The notes: a model not told the origin generated them from the letters alone. Positions 20,519 to 34,925 are shown, counted from the first letter of the stretch. The stretch is 64,000 nucleotides of DNA from Limonium bicolor (GCA_023374045.1 CM041776.1:122479733-122543732), one strand, 5' to 3'. A program made the numbers and translations.

Positions 20519-23500
20519 TGTAACACCCCTCATAACAGATACGTAATAGTCGCTCATGTGAACAGGAATAAAGGCGTCTCACGGCGGAAGGAATTACAGT
20601 AACAGAACACACATGGGTGTTACTTGCCACCACTCGCCCATACGAGTGATGTAGCAGTACAACATCTTAACAAAATTAAACATAAAAATTACAATCCGCG
20701 GTGACAACGAGATACCACCTACATGTCTGTCTAAGTATCAAAAGCACAACTACTGTGAGCATCTAAACATAATCCAAATCTTACAACCCATTTCCAGTGG
20801 AACCACTTAATCCATAACGAGGTATGAACGGTAAATCCAAAGTCAACAACGTCTAACTACCCAGTCCCGCACTTCGGCTTCAACGTGTTCAGCAACCTGC
20901 ACAATAAGTGTAGTCTCAGCGATAGACGCTGAGTATGCCGGATCTGGACCCTATTGGTCACTTGTCATTTTTAACCGTCTTGATATTAGATTGATTTCAT
21001 GCATTACCATTTTATAGATATACAGATACTGTAACAACATGCATGATTATATAATCATTCATCCAATCCAAACAGTCATATATGGATATACACATTACTG
21101 TCATACATCATACAATACAATGGCATTGAGAACTCATTCATCGTATGTTAACATCATCACATAGTACATCACTCGGCCCTCCGGGCCTTCACATATCGTT
21201 TGTTTAGGTTAGCACAGTCGGGCGTCAGTTAGGACAACCCGAAAAATACTCACTTGGATAGTAGTCCCACGTACACACAAAGGTGCTCACTGCCCTGATC
21301 ATCCGAAGACTCTGGGACTTATTCACTTTGCATTTGTAAAGGCGTCCATTTAGGTGGCCAAGGGCCTGGTGCCAACGGTAGCACACTCCGCCTGACGATC
21401 TATCTAGGCTCGATCAGGATTAACTAGGGAAAACCCGATACAGGATAACCCAAGAGATCTCTACGCGCGACCAGCAGCCAGTGACTGTCTGGATTAAGGT
21501 ACATCATCACATTCATTCACACTCCATTGTTAGCTTTGTTAGTTAGATAGTCAGTTACTGTTTTAGTTATGGAGTATATCACTTAATTTGTTGGCTGCCC
21601 TATGGGTCTTACGCATGCCTAGAATTATTCTAGGTAACATTCACGTTCGAGTCAAAGCTCTAGAGACTACAATATTGTGTCCGTTCCTAAGTAATTTACT
21701 TAGGTTATAATTACATACTTGTAATACTTAGCGTATTAGGTCAAGCATAGTGGTCACAATCACACATTTCGCATATGTAGTTTTATATAAGTCGATCTAT
21801 AGTCGACGTAGTATTAGTCCCGTAGGACGTTCGTGCATAAATAAATAATGCAGGGAACATAACTACACAACACACATAAATAACATACATACATTCACAC
21901 AAGTTATTTATCAAACAAATCCGAGCCCGAGGAATTCCTCAGGACAACCCGGATCAAATCCCTTTACATACGTACCGTGTCTAGGTTCGCGCAGTGCAGA
22001 CCACTTAAGCTTTGAGCACGTACGGGAAGGGCGATCTAGGAATACAAAGAACGCTAAGTGTCAATCCACATGACATCATGATTCGGTATTTCCGAATAAC
22101 ATCAGTAACCCCGGTAGTACAATGGCCATGAGTTCCGGTATCGTTATATTTAAGCTCCTTACTCGTAGTGTGAGTTAATCCTCGGTTTACAATGGAGTGT
22201 GAATCTTACATTATACACATGTTATTGTTCATTCGAGGTCTGTTAACATACTAAGATCGTATATTAACTATAGTACTTCTATGACATTATATACTATAGT
22301 TTATGCCCTTATTCTTGACATGTATCTATATATACTCATGTGCTCAGTATGACAGTTTTAATAACTATGGCTTGGACCACATAATATTGTTTAGTGTTAC
22401 ACTTACTTCATAATGTCCTATATTGCTATTTTATGTGTCATTTAACCGTATAACATATAGCTTTGGTGACTACATGTGTGTACCGAAAAGTAACGTACAC
22501 CTATGATACACTTGTATTCTTTATTTATGTCACTCTCATTGATCATAAAATAATCGCATACTTATACCATGTTGTAAATACTTGATTTTTTTATAACACC
22601 AAGACTTTGTAATAGAATATAATCTAAGGTTTTATAGCACTTGTTATGGTTACCGGAATGCATATATCTTGATCCCTTTTCTAATCAAATCCTATACTCT
22701 CAATATCCCAAGTTCACCACTTACCTTATATCATGCTGCCTTCTCCATGCCTTATATAATTTAAAACCATATCGGATCTTAATCCCCACTGTAACAGCCA
22801 CACAGAAGCAACCTGTAACAAAATCTGAAACAACCACCACACATCTCTCCTTGGTTCTTGTTCCTAGTTAGTTCAACTGAGGTTTATTTCTTTCCCATGG
22901 GGTTTACCCAACTAGCTATTGGTGTAGCCAATGTTTCAAACTCAAGATTAGTCCAACAAAGCACCCCTCCAACTTCTGTACTCACCCATACAGAGCACAA
23001 CTACTAAAAATTGAACCGAAAACTGTATCAACTCTTCCTCATTCTTTCCTTTTGTCAGCAATTAATTGATTCCTAGCTCCTCAAATGAATTCGCCAACTT
23101 AACTCCCCTCTCTAGTAATGTTTTGAATTCATACCTAAGCCACCATAACACTCCCAATGATTTTTGAAACCAGTTACACAGAGACAGTCTCTCTCTCGAA
23201 AAACTGAGGACAGAACTTGTGTTTTTCTCCTACAACTCATCAATTACATTATGAAACTGATCCCCCAGGTTCCTCTCTAAGTGGTTATAACTTAGCAATA
23301 TGGGTTCTAGAGGTTGTAGATTAATTAGCAACTCATTTAAACCCTTTCCAATACCTCAGTAATGTGTTATACAAAACTGATACAGCTGAACAGAAATCTG
23401 AGGCCAGGTTGACTTATCCTCCCAAAATTCTTTTCTGTCGTTCACTGCCTGACATCCTGTTTTCCCCAAGGTGTTTACACTAGCATTTATGTGAATTAAC

Positions 23501-26500
23501 AGATCTTAGGTTCATCCTCAACCTAATGCAACACTTATACAGCTTCTGTACATAGCAACTCAGAAACAACATTTTACAAAAGCTGAAGCAAAACTGAATC
23601 GATGTCTCTCCTTCAGTTTTTTTTCTCTTCTATATCAGTGGGTTATCCTGATTCTAACCTCCTCTAAGTACTTATGGTTTACCAAGGTATGTTAGAGTGT
23701 TTTAGATCCATTGGCAACCCACCACAGTTACTCCAAATCTTCCTGTATACAATTATACAGAACTGAAACAGAAATCAAGATCGATATTATGAAACTGAAG
23801 TATTTTTTTTGTCTTCCCTTATCTGTTTTATGATCTATTTTCTGTTTTGTTCATGAATTAACTTTTAACTTCCCTCATTGATCACTCACGTGGTTACATG
23901 TTTTATCCTGAGTGTACCCTCAAAACAGACCCAAGGCGACAAATCAATCAGGTAGAACTCTCAAACTGAAATAATGTACTACTGTAACCTCCTGTGTGTT
24001 ATCTTGTTTTCTGTCACTTTCCTTTCTGTGTAATACCTATGTCTCTTCTCTCCCATTGACAGCTCACACAACCTAGTGTCTTATTAACATTTCAAGATCC
24101 AACAACCTCACTGCTGTTATAGAATCATTCTCAGACAGGATCAAGAAGAATACCGAATCTTGAAAATCACAAAAGAAGAGTACCGAACCTGGTATGATTG
24201 ATTATCTCATTGTCTATCTGTTTCGTTACTAATCTATCTCCCATTATACCTCTTCAAGATTCCCTGTGCTAAGTTATACAGAGCAGAAAGGGATGGTACA
24301 ACAGAATTGACAACTTCTATTGTTTTCTTCCTGTTTTTCACGTATCTGTCCCTCACTTATTCCTAAAATATTTACTCACTTGATTCAGTGTTCCAGTTTT
24401 TGTTTAAACTCAAATTAACTTCAATCACTCTGTTACTCAACTACTCACAAATTGATAAGGTTGCAAAAACTTAGAATGTGATTGCTGCTTCTCTGATAAA
24501 ACAGAAGAAACAACACTTCTGCTGTTATAATTGACAGCAACAAAAAAAATCAGATTCTATTGCCATAATGTACAGCGAGAATTTTTGCTACACTTATATG
24601 CTAGTTGTGACAGAACTATGCCACTACTTATATGCTTATCGTTTGTTTGACAAGTGTGACAGAAGGGACACAACTCCTGTTGGTAAAATTACCAAAGGAG
24701 AGGAAACAAGGTTCAAGAATATTACCGGTTTCAGTATTCAATCTGGTGTGCAGATGCCTACCATCTACCGCTGCAGAATGAGCTGTTTTCAGCTTCATAT
24801 TAAATCTGGGGTGTGAGACGCAACAGTTTCAATGGTTTATATTCTAGAGGCACACAAACACAAGAAGGAAATGAAAACAGGCGCAGGTATGTATGTTCTG
24901 TCGACAGTTAAGGGTTACTAAATTACCGGTTCTGGAAGAATATTTTCACGTCTTCTCCAATCTGGTTGCAAGGTGAAGTAGTTCCAGTGACTTGTGGTGC
25001 GCCTTGACAAAAGAAAGTAATGGAGAGTAGTGTGTGAGTTCTTTGTTTACCAGTACACACTAGGATATAATGAAGAGTAGAGTTAAGAAAGAATAAGGAA
25101 GGTGCAGAGGATGTATTTCCCTCGTCTGTCGATAAGATAAGATGAGAATGAAGTTACAGTATGAAACATGGGTGTTTTTCTCTGTTTTGAACGTGCAGAA
25201 AACAAAAGGAGACTCAGTACCAGCTGGGGAAACTGCACATATAGTACCGGTAATAGAGGAGTGTAGGGGTAAGATTTTCCTTACCGATTTGGATGAGAGT
25301 TGAGCTCACTGCATGAGCGTTATTACTGCATGAAGTATGGCACCTCTCCTCTCTGCTTGTACTTGATGAAACAAAGAAAGAAGGCTCAGTACAAACATGC
25401 ATTCTACCGGTAAGACAAGGAAGGAGAGAGTGGATAGAGCTCACCAAAACATGGCCAAACAAGAGTGTTTGCTCGTGTTTTGCCTCTGCTTGAATCAAGG
25501 TGTTACTCCTCTGTGTTCATACGAGAAGAAGCCCAAAGATATGAGATGGGGTCATTACCAAAATAGTGTAGAACAGATGAGCATTCTCTTTTGAGTCAGG
25601 AATGCTTACCGATAGCAGGTAGCAGCAAGGGAAGATAGAACGGTGTTCACGGTTCTGGAGCAGCAAGCGGAGAAGAAAAACTGGGGAGGAGATCGGTAGT
25701 ACATAGTAGAAGTTTTTATACTAGTTTTGTGTTGGTTCTTACTCAAAAGTCATGAAGGCCAACGTTCTCTTTTTTTTTGTTCTCAGCCGGGTAACAGCAA
25801 GATGAATCTGAGAACCTCTCGGTTCTTTCTCGGAATAACACAATGAGCCTGGGAAATACTCTTGGTTCTGGAACCAACAGGAAGTTGAGTATACCGTCGA
25901 TCCCGGTGGAGCAGCAAGGAAGGAAACGGGATGTTTAAGTTTCTGGATCAACAAGAAGAGTACTGGAGCCACTGCTCCACAGTTTGTCTCTGTAGCTGGG
26001 TGTAGTGCTTGGTTCTGTGTTGGAGCAAAACCATCGAAACTGGAATATGCTCGATCCTAGAGCAGTATGGGATAGACTTGTATTACGTGGGAAGAGGGGA
26101 AGAAAAAGAGAAACCGACTATTATGTACTAGATGTTAGGAATGGTCAAAGGGGGAAACTTGATAGTTTTCCTCGTTTTCCAGGTGCTGTCGGACATCATG
26201 GCAAGAGTAGTAGAATAGAGAAAATTGAGTGATTGTGATTGTGTTGTAATGTGTATTTATATATGTATAGTGTTCGTCCCTGTTGCATTTTTGTTCGGTG
26301 GTCTGTAGGTCCCGCGAGTTACTGGGTGGCTACAGATATAAATTAGACAGAGACAATGATGTTTATTAAGTGGGTGAGTTAGGTAGCTTACATTGGCTAT
26401 TATATGATAAATATGTACATGTCATAAGCTATGTGTTTTTTTTATGACCCGTCGGTGGCCTTTTTGGTTGTTCAGAATTGGTAGTGGGTACCGATGACAT

Positions 26501-27182
26501 ACCAAGACAGGCGGAAATGTTATATCAAGGTGGGGTAGATGTAGGTAAGTAGCTTAGTTATATTATATGAAAAGGTAATGTACTTATATCACCTTAATGA
26601 AGCATAGGTGGTGCGACAGAAATAATTGCATATGGGGCGGTAACTAGCTAGGTTACATGTTTTAACTGGCGGAGTATATTAGCCAAGGTCAAGGGAACAC
26701 ATTGACCAAAGACATGATCAAGAGATGAAATGTTACTTTTGCACTATTTAGTTGTTCATAAAACAATGCACTTATTTTTTTTGATTGATTGAAAACTTTG
26801 GATTATACCTTTTAATGTGGCACTTTATGTCACATTAGGATTTTTTTAAGGGTAATGAAGACCCTAAAATTTAATAGAACTCATTTTTGGAGACAGTCTC
26901 ACAAGAATGTGCTTTAAGGAAGTTTGGTGTACATTTTGTGTTCCAATGCGTGTTTCCCTTGGAAACGGTTTTTAATGTGTTCATTTATGTGTTACAAAGC
27001 TCAGGTTAAAATTTTAGGTCAAACGGAAGTCGTTTGGATATTTATTCACCCTAAAAGGTCAAAGGGTGTAATTCTTGTTTTCTATTGAATATTGTTGTGT
27101 TTAATTTATTTTCAAGGCATGTTTAGGCCTCAATTAAATTGATTATATATTTAATCAACATTAATTAGGTAGGGGTATTTCA
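20519..27182 (-). repeat. 6.66-kb solo LTR, family G
   Basis: Begins TGTAACACCCC and ends GGGGTATTTCA on the plus strand, that is TGAAATACCCC...GGGGTGTTACA on the minus strand. It is flanked by a perfect 5-bp target duplication CCGGA (20514-20518 and 27183-27187), proving a single insertion into element C. No primer site, polypurine tract or pol motif was found inside, so a solo LTR is the simplest reading; it is unusually long. Short plus-strand ORFs (for example 24568-24816, 25397-25594, 26005-26232) have no recognisable domain. A GGCCC/GGGCC hairpin is near 21176-21187. Confidence 0.75.
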
Positions 27183-27625
27183 CCGGACGAGGAGAGTACC
27201 TTGAGACGATCTGTGTTGAGTGAGTCAACCAGAGTGCCTGAGGATATGTATATGTGTAACGTTTTGATCAGAACCGAAGGGACCGTGGGCCAGAGAGAGT
27301 AAGTGCCCATTTGTCATGAAACTGCCGTGGACCAGGGAGCGTAAGTGTCTAACGTGACCGGTACCTGAGGGATCGGCAGTGTATAACTCAATATGGATTC
27401 GAGGACTGTAGCGCCTTCTTGTCTCTGGACCGATTCCATGGAGAGAATATAAGAGTATTTTTGATTGCTATACATGTTGTATGTGTGTGGTGTTAGTGTG
27501 TACAGAGACAGACCTGTGAGTCTGTAAGGTCGTATAGGGATTACGACAGTGGCATAGAGTACTTATGCGAGTAACGATATTAGATTCACCAACTTTGAGG
27601 GCAAAGTTCCTTAAGAGGGGTAGAT
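27183..27625 (+). mobile_element. 3' end of element C internal region with polypurine tract
   Basis: Continues element C after the nested solo LTR. It is non-coding and ends CCTTAAGAGGGGTAGAT (27609-27625), a polypurine tract matching the one at 9957-9973 except for small changes. The LTR begins next. Confidence 0.65.
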
Positions 27626-30600
27626 TTTAATACGTCGGACCTTAAAGTGGTGATTAAATTATTCTAATACGATTATTAAAGGCCTAGTAATGCCTAGAGA
27701 GTATTGGTAAAGAGAATAAAACCAAAAGAATAGAGAAAATGCGTATAACGCGAAAAACGCTAAAACGCGCATTAAATGAATAAAGGAGAAATATGATCTC
27801 GTTAGAGTCCGACATGGATTACTAGGGCTTAATTATGCCTAATTAGTACGTGGGAATATTTCCCGAAGAAAACGGATCCAAATAATGGATTAAAACGGTA
27901 ACGGAGTTTTAAAGCACGTTTTTCGAGGAAACCCGAAAACGCGACTTTAAGTGGTCAAACGGACCCGTAGAAATTATAGTTGATTAAATAACTATAAATA
28001 GGCATTAATGGAAGCTTAATAACCATTAAAAATAAAGAAACGAGAAAAATCTGAAAAACGGGCCGGTGAGTGAATAGTGCCGAACCGGGTAAAATGACGA
28101 GTGTTTTCTATAAAAAAAACGAAAAATGCTCCAAGCTTGTATCTTGTATGGGGCCGGTTTTAATTAGTATACACACACATTTAATTAGCTTGTTAGCTTA
28201 TTAAGTCACAAGATGACAAATAAATAAAGTAAAGAAGGGAATAGTAAAAAGGGGAATAGTAAAAAGATTTAAATTACTCTCTCACCTCCTTTGCCTCTTC
28301 ACTTACGATTCCCAGCCCTCTCTGCATATCTTCTTCTTCCTCTGTAAGCTCATTTCCGATTTGAGAAAGTGCAAACAGCCACCACCTTCTTCCTCCATTT
28401 CTTGCTTGATTCTTCACCAAATCACACAAAATTAGTACCGTTAGATTCCTCTCGTTAAGGGCAACATTTTCCACCCTTCAAAAGTTTGAAACCCTCTCCT
28501 TCATTCCCATGGAAGTAGGCTCGTTTGTAGCTTGTAGGGGTGTTTTTGAGTCTCCTTCATCTTCTTAATACTCCAAGGTAAAAAGAAAACCAAAAGCTCC
28601 ATTTTTACTACCTTACTCTTGCAAAAACCAAATTCCCACGTGAGCTCTTTCTTCAATTTTTCAGCCGGTTTCATTGGTCTTTTGAGGAGCTGGAAATCTA
28701 GATGTTTGGTTACCAAATTATCCATTGGTATACTTGAAGGTAAACTCCAAACTAAGCCCTAAACTAGCTCTTGAAAAATTCTAGTTTAGTGTGGGATCGG
28801 TGAATTAATTAGCTAGTTTGGTATGGAATGGATTGTGATTGTAGCTAGCAATCTAAACTCCACTTTTGTGGAGAAAACAAGAAGAGGAAGAAAGAACAAG
28901 GAAAAGAGGAAGAAGAGAAAAGAAAACAAAAAAACTAGCAAGGTAATGGTTTACCTTAAGTTGGTTTTGTTCTCTGTAAAACACATTTTTGAACGTAAAT
29001 AATGATCTTGAGTTAGAGTAGTTATGATACTACAACATTTTTTGTTGGATGAGGAAGTTTTAATATTGTTGGGTATGCAAAATAAACCTAGAAACTAAGT
29101 TAGTATGTGTGTGATAACAGTGGGTAATTTAGTGTGTAGTAGAAGTGATTCTGATGCTTGTATAAACAGGGATGTAAAACTGGTTTTTGTGGGTTATTAA
29201 GTGTTGTGAGAGTGCTTAGGAAAGTAGGCAAGCTTTGTCAAAATTTATCTAGGAAACTAAGGGCTTGAGTGTGTCAAAGCATGGAGTTAGTGAAATACCC
29301 CAAACCTAAGTATGCTAAGTAAACATCAAATCATGATGTAGTAAGACTAAAATATGCCTTAGAAAGATTGGTAGACAATTTAAACCAAGGAAACACAAGA
29401 AAGTGCCTTAAGGGCAATCAGGCAAAAACGTGCTCTAAGCTTGGAGAGACTTGGGTGAGTACCCAAATATCATGGTAAGACCTTAGTAATATTCTAATGG
29501 TCATTTTAAATCAATTAGCAAAGAAAACCAAGCTTGAAAACAAGTTAAAACACAAAATGTGCTTTAAGAAGTCTTAAAGCACATTTTTGAGAAATTGTCT
29601 TAGAATTGAGTTTTGAGTGGCTAAATGTCCATCATTACTCTTTAATCAACATGTGTACTAATTAGTATCACATTAGGAGGTCTAAATCAATGGGAAATCA
29701 AAAATTTCCCGATTATGTGCCTTGTTTAGTGAATAGTAACTATTTAGTGACTAGTTTAAGTTTTAATCAACATAAGTCAATTAATTGGTCAACAAAGACC
29801 ATGTTAGCCTTATTTAAGAGGGTGGCCGGTTTTCTAAGAGAGGTGAGTCACTACATGAGTCATCAAATAAGAAAGGAAAAGAAGAGTAAGTAAGAAAGTT
29901 ACTATTTGCTTAATAAAGCAAATATCTTATATTAGCTCACTTCTCTCCTTTATTCTCCATTTCTCTCCTTCACCCACGGTTTCTTCTTCTTCTCTCTGTT
30001 CCAAAACCGAGAGTGTTGCTTCCCCATGGTTCTCCATCTTCAATCACTTACCAAATACACAATATTGCTCCAAATCAAAAACTAAACACATATTATTCTT
30101 AGTTAGGTCAAGACCTATCTTTCTATCTTTTCAAATCTTTCAAAGCTCCATTTTGGTGCCATGAGAAAACTCCATTGATGGAGGAAAATCAAGTTTGAAG
30201 AGCTCATTAGCTTCTCCATTCTCTTAAGGTAAAGAAAATGTAAGAAAAACCATGTTTCCATCATTTTTTATACATGGCCGAAAATTATTTCTCATGGGGC
30301 TATGTTTTTATGCCTTGTTCTAGCTTGATTTATTCACCAAGCACTAGTGGAGGTCCTATTTCATTCAATGCCAAAGTCTACCTTGAGACTTCAAAGGTAA
30401 TCATCCACTTTTATGCCTTAGAACACATTTCTAACCTAGGGTTTCATTCCTTGAGGTTAGTGCATTGTTTAGTGCTCATATGAGTTCTTAAATATTGATT
30501 AGAACATTGGCAAAAGGAATTTAAGTGGTGGCCGAGATCTATGCAAGAAGAAGGCCTAAGGAGGAAATTGAGATAGGCTTGAGAAAACAAGGTAAAATGC

Positions 30601-31863
30601 TTACCTAATGGTGGTTTAAGATTAAGGAATGAGTTTTAGATAAATACTAATGTGGCTTAGAGCTTACATTGTGTATTGGGTTATATAACCTAAGAAAAAG
30701 AACTTAAACAAGCTTATGAACTTGCGATTAAGGAGCTAATGAGAATGAGTTAGTAATATAAGGTTAAGGTGGATTTTAAGAGCATTATAACTACTATGAG
30801 ATTGATGAGTGTATTTGCAGGTTGAAAGCTTATATATGTGGGAAATTCAGTGTTTTTAAGTCATTTAAGGGCCTAAGAGCCATGTCATTTAAGAGCCTTA
30901 GTGCTATGCAATTTAAGATTGTTGCAATATATTGAGTTTGTTGTGAATGAGTTGGTTTGGGTGATGAGATATGATGAGAAAGAACTTGAGGTGTGTGAGA
31001 TGGTTAAATGAGGAAAAATAATGTGTTTGGGCATGCTATGATGCTAGAGGTGCTATGGCAAAATTTGAGTAGAAAGTAAGTGTTTAGGCGATGGTGGTGA
31101 ACTAATATGACCTAGGATTTACTAGGAATCATTATGAGGAATTTGAGTGGAGAATTAGTTAACTAAGGAGTTCTTGAGGTTTAGGATGACCTAGAGATGT
31201 CTAGGAGGAGTTAGAGGAATGGCGAGTGTTTTGAGCACACCAAAATCATGAGATGAGGAATATAAGAAGTGTGCATAAGTTTAAGGAGAAGGTGTAACGA
31301 TTAAGGTGATTTGAATGTGTTCTAAGGGGAAATAATGACTAAGGAAGTACTAGGAAGTTTTAGAGGTTGCCTTGATGAAAAAGGGGTGAGATAAAGTGTG
31401 GTAATGAGTTATAATGACTTAGGCATTACCTTTGAGGATTTAAGAATCAAGAGAATGTAATTGAGCATGTAGGACTTAGGCAAATGTTGGTAAACAACTA
31501 GGAAGGAAATAAGGTGTTGGTGGATGGAAGCTTAAGCTTAGGAAGGAACTTTAAGTAAGTGCATAAAAGGATTTTCGATGGTGAAAGATGCTTGTGAGAT
31601 GATGTTATAGTGGTGAAGAAAACATTTGGCATAGTGGTTACATTAGGTATGAACCACCACCTAGAACCTAGAGGAAAACGTTACAAGTGTTAGCATTATT
31701 ACAAGGAAAATGCATAATGACTAAGGTGGATCTTGGTGAATGATTTAAGGTATTTAAAGGAGGGCTTAAGGTGTATTTGAGGTGCCCAAATGGGGTTTAT
31801 AACATATTAGAATATATGAGGAGAAGTTTGGAGTTGAAAGAGAATTTAGAAACAAGTTTCTAG

Positions 31864-32120
31864 AGCCGACCGGCCTTAGGACCGGACTTGCAAGGTCGGT
31901 CGGGCTCTGTTACACTACCGGAAAATGTTTCTGGAATAGACCGGACATGGGACCGGACTTGTCAAGTCCGGTCGGGCATGAATTTTGTACGGTAATAAGT
32001 CTCTGGAATCGACCGGACATAGGACCGGACTTGTAAGTCCGGTCGGGGTAGAATTTTCAAACGGTAAAGGGTACTGGAACGGACCGGACTTGGCAAGTCC
32101 GGTCGGTAAGTCCGGTCGAG
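31864..32120 (+). repeat. Hairpin array in X-family LTR
   Basis: Four imperfect units of GACCGGAC...GTCCGGTC type, starting near 31867, 31939, 32010 and 32082, about 72 bp apart. Each has nested inverted repeats, GACCGGAC pairing with GTCCGGTC. An A-run and TTTATATTTATG follow. Same design and period as the arrays at 2049 and 13838, but with a different core sequence. Confidence 0.75.
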
Positions 32121-32994
32121 CCTAAAAAAAAAAAAAGAAATTTATATTTATGAGGGTGTTAATTGGTATTAGGGTATGCCATTAGTAGGGTAGTAATGAT
32201 TAGGACCCTAAGAACTTAAGGAATTAAGTTAAGCTTAAGTATAAGTTTTAATGTTTAAAGTTAAGTTTATAAGTTAAGTTGTAAGACTTAAGAGGTGTTA
32301 GGTGGGAATCATTAAGGAATTAAGTAAGTTAAACAAGTTAAGTAAGTCATATTAAGTTAAGTGATTAACAACCTAAAACTGAATGAATGTTTTAGGACGT
32401 GGGAGTTTGGACTCCGGAAGAGAGTAGAGAGTCGGCCGAACCGCCGACGGTGAACGGTACAGTTCTCTTGTGACCTGCTTGCTAACGAGGTGTCCCTCGG
32501 CTTGTGTGCTATTTGTTTTGTGTGCTCACTAAACAAGATAAAGCATGCAACCGGAACATATTATATATATTGTATTGTTGTGTGATGTTTGAAAACTAAC
32601 ACAACATACCGTGAGAACTTACTAACCAATGCTTAGTAAGGAATTGAGTGAGACTAAGGAACGCCCCCTAATGAGGGACGATATGAACCGAAAGAGGTTA
32701 ACCAACAAACAGGTCTTGAGATAACTACTAACTGGAACTTGAGTGAGGAAACCCGGGACCGATCTCCGGTCATGCATGCTAAGGAAAGGGGGTCGTTATC
32801 TATAGTAGATTCGACCTCCGATTAAGGACTTGTCTTCGGACTTGTAGCCTAGGGCCGGTTGCCGGCTCAGCTACGCTGGATTCCCGTCCAGGGTAGGTGG
32901 CATTAAGATGGTGCGGTGGGATCACCTAAATCCCAGGTTTGGACTTAGGCTACAACCATTCCCCTCCAGGAACGGTTTGTATTCTGAGAATAAG

Positions 32995-33365
32995 TTAAGA
33001 TTAAGTTAAGTTACAATCATTCCTTTTAAAGGATGATTTGTATTATTAAGATTAAGATTAAGGTGAGATTAAGTTAAGTTCAATCATTCGTTTTTAAAGG
33101 ATGATTTGTATTATTAAGATTAAGATTAAGTGAGATTAAGTTAAGTTACAATCATTCCTTTTTAAAGGATGATTTGTATTATTAAGATTAAGATTAAGGT
33201 GAGATTAAGTTAAGTTACAATCATTCCTTTTTAAAGGATGAATTGTATTATTAAGATTAAGATTAAGGTGAGGTTAAGATAAGTTGCACCATTCCTTTTT
33301 AAAGGATGGTTTGTAATATTTAGATTAAGATAAGCTACATCCACTCCTTATTAAAGGATGGTTGT
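32995..33365 (+). repeat. Tandem repeat of about 68 bp with hairpin cores
   Basis: Five or six units containing CAATCATTCCTTTT followed by TAAAGGATGATTTG, an inverted repeat of about 11 bp, then ATTATTAAGATTAAG-GTGAGATTAAG. The units diverge at the right end (33287 onward). A degenerate version is at about 38560-38650 in element F. No coding. Confidence 0.75.
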
Positions 33366-34344
33366 TTCTAAGATTAAGAAGAATCAGATTGAAGTAAGAT
33401 AAGGATGGACTAAGATTAAGAGGGAACATTACTTAAGGAGTTAAATAACTAACTCTCTAATTAAGGGAACACATTTAAGTCGTTCATTGTGTGTGAACTT
33501 GATTGTTCATATCTGAGTTGTTGTTTACTGCACTTTCTATTATGTGTGCATAATCAACCTCCATGCTATCGACAATTAGTCGTCGTAGCCACGTTAGCTT
33601 GGGGGCCATGAGGGGATCGTACCAGCATTCGTGCTGACCCCCTTTGGGGGCTGTTTTTACTACACAGGTACATCAGGAAGCGGTCGTCGCAAGAGTAAGA
33701 AGAGGACACAGCTGTTAAGGGTTTAGTGTGGCCTACGAGTTGTGCATGTACACTCGTATGGAAATCTGAGTTAGTAAGATGTATAGGATGTGAGGGGGTT
33801 GTAAGAAGGTTATGTAAATGGTTAAGGTTGTTAGACTAATGTTCGGTATATTCTGTAGTCAGACCGTGGCAAGGTCCTGGATTGTAAAGAATTCCGCTGT
33901 GACATGTTTATATATATACTGTTAAGTTGCGAGACCACATTTGGATTGAGTTGGGGTGTTACAGTTAGAATGGTAAGGAAGAAAAGGATTGAAAACTGCA
34001 ACAGAAGCAAGAAACTGGGAATCAGTAACATAAGGAGATTACAGTGAAAAAGGGTAGATTAATAGATGAGTATGGAGAATGGTTTAGGTTAGCTTTTGAT
34101 AAGTGTCCAAATGAGCATGTTTTATGGGTGTATTTCATATATTATATTAGCACTTTTCTTGCTCATTTCTCCACTTTGGTTAGTTTTCCTCTAGTTTATG
34201 TTTTATTGGTTATCTTTCAGATTTATTGGTTAAACATGATGAAAACAAAGCTAGGAGCAAAGTAGACGAAGAGACGAACGCATAGGCGCAAACGGATCTT
34301 AAATCGGAGCTGAAACGAATATTTTAGGAGCAAACTAATTTTCG

Positions 34345-34735
34345 TCCGAACCACTGTCCGAAACATTGACCTGTCCGAACCATCCGGACACGTCAAAATC
34401 TGCACCTGACCGTGGAAAAAAGGCAGGACTGCAACCAAGGACATGTTATGTCCGCCCAAAAAAGGCAGGACACACAAGGAAGGACATGTTATGTCCGTGT
34501 AAAATTGGCCGGACAAGAAAGAAATGTCCATGCCTGTCCGTGGATATTTGGCCGGACAGAAAACAGAGAATAAACTGTCTATGGCGTGTCTGTGGATTTA
34601 AGGCCGACAGAAGAAGAGAGACCATGCTGTCCGTGGAAATAAGGACGGACAAGAGATAAACATGTCCGATGAAAAAAGCACGGACAGAAAATAAAAGTCA
34701 TGCTGTCCGTGATTAAATGACCGGACAGACAGAAG
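34345..34735 (+). repeat. CTGTCCG/CGGACAG hairpin array
   Basis: Repeated pairs such as CTGTCCGTGG...GGCCGGACAG, CTGTCCGTGG...GGACGGACA and CTGTCCGTGA...ACCGGACAG, each 25-35 bp, at intervals of about 35-70 bp. The array ends about 180 bp upstream of TATAAAA at 34919. Core sequence differs from the GGTCCGGG arrays but the design is the same. Confidence 0.7.
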
Positions 34736-34918
34736 GACGCGTCTAAATGCAACCAGATCCAGAATAATTGACGTACCGACCGTCTTCCTCATTTTCCTGC
34801 AGCGCCTGCAAACATTTCTATCTACTCCATCAGCAATATCAGGCGCCGGCGCACTCTTTAAATTCCTCACGCGTGTTCCAGCCTGTCTTCAGCCTGTCTT
34901 CTTCCTCCTCCTTTCTTC

Positions 34919-34925
34919 TATAAAA
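34919..34925 (+). promoter_or_regulatory. TATA box of the 1.82-kb solo LTR
   Basis: TATAAAA in a C+T-rich setting, followed by CCCACGCTCC and a leader-like stretch. It is downstream of the hairpin array, matching the layout in the AlkB chromovirus LTRs. Confidence 0.5.

Larger units (their letters stand above)
29291..33963 (+). repeat. 4.67-kb X-family solo LTR
   Basis: TGAAATACCCC...GGGGTGTTACA flanked by the perfect duplication GTTAG (29286-29290 and 33964-33968), while the uninterrupted site is seen at 13588-13597. There is no internal region, so this is a solo LTR left by LTR-LTR recombination. It contains a hairpin array (31864-32120) and a second tandem array (about 32995-33365). Near the end is CCCCC-TTT-GGGGG with a T-tract and CAG (33638-33667). 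ORFs are short and without domains. Confidence 0.88.

Noticed and set aside
22641..26232. Small plus-strand ORFs within the 6.66-kb solo LTR as a captured gene
   Set aside because: None exceeds 94 codons, none has a recognisable motif, and no exon chain could be built.
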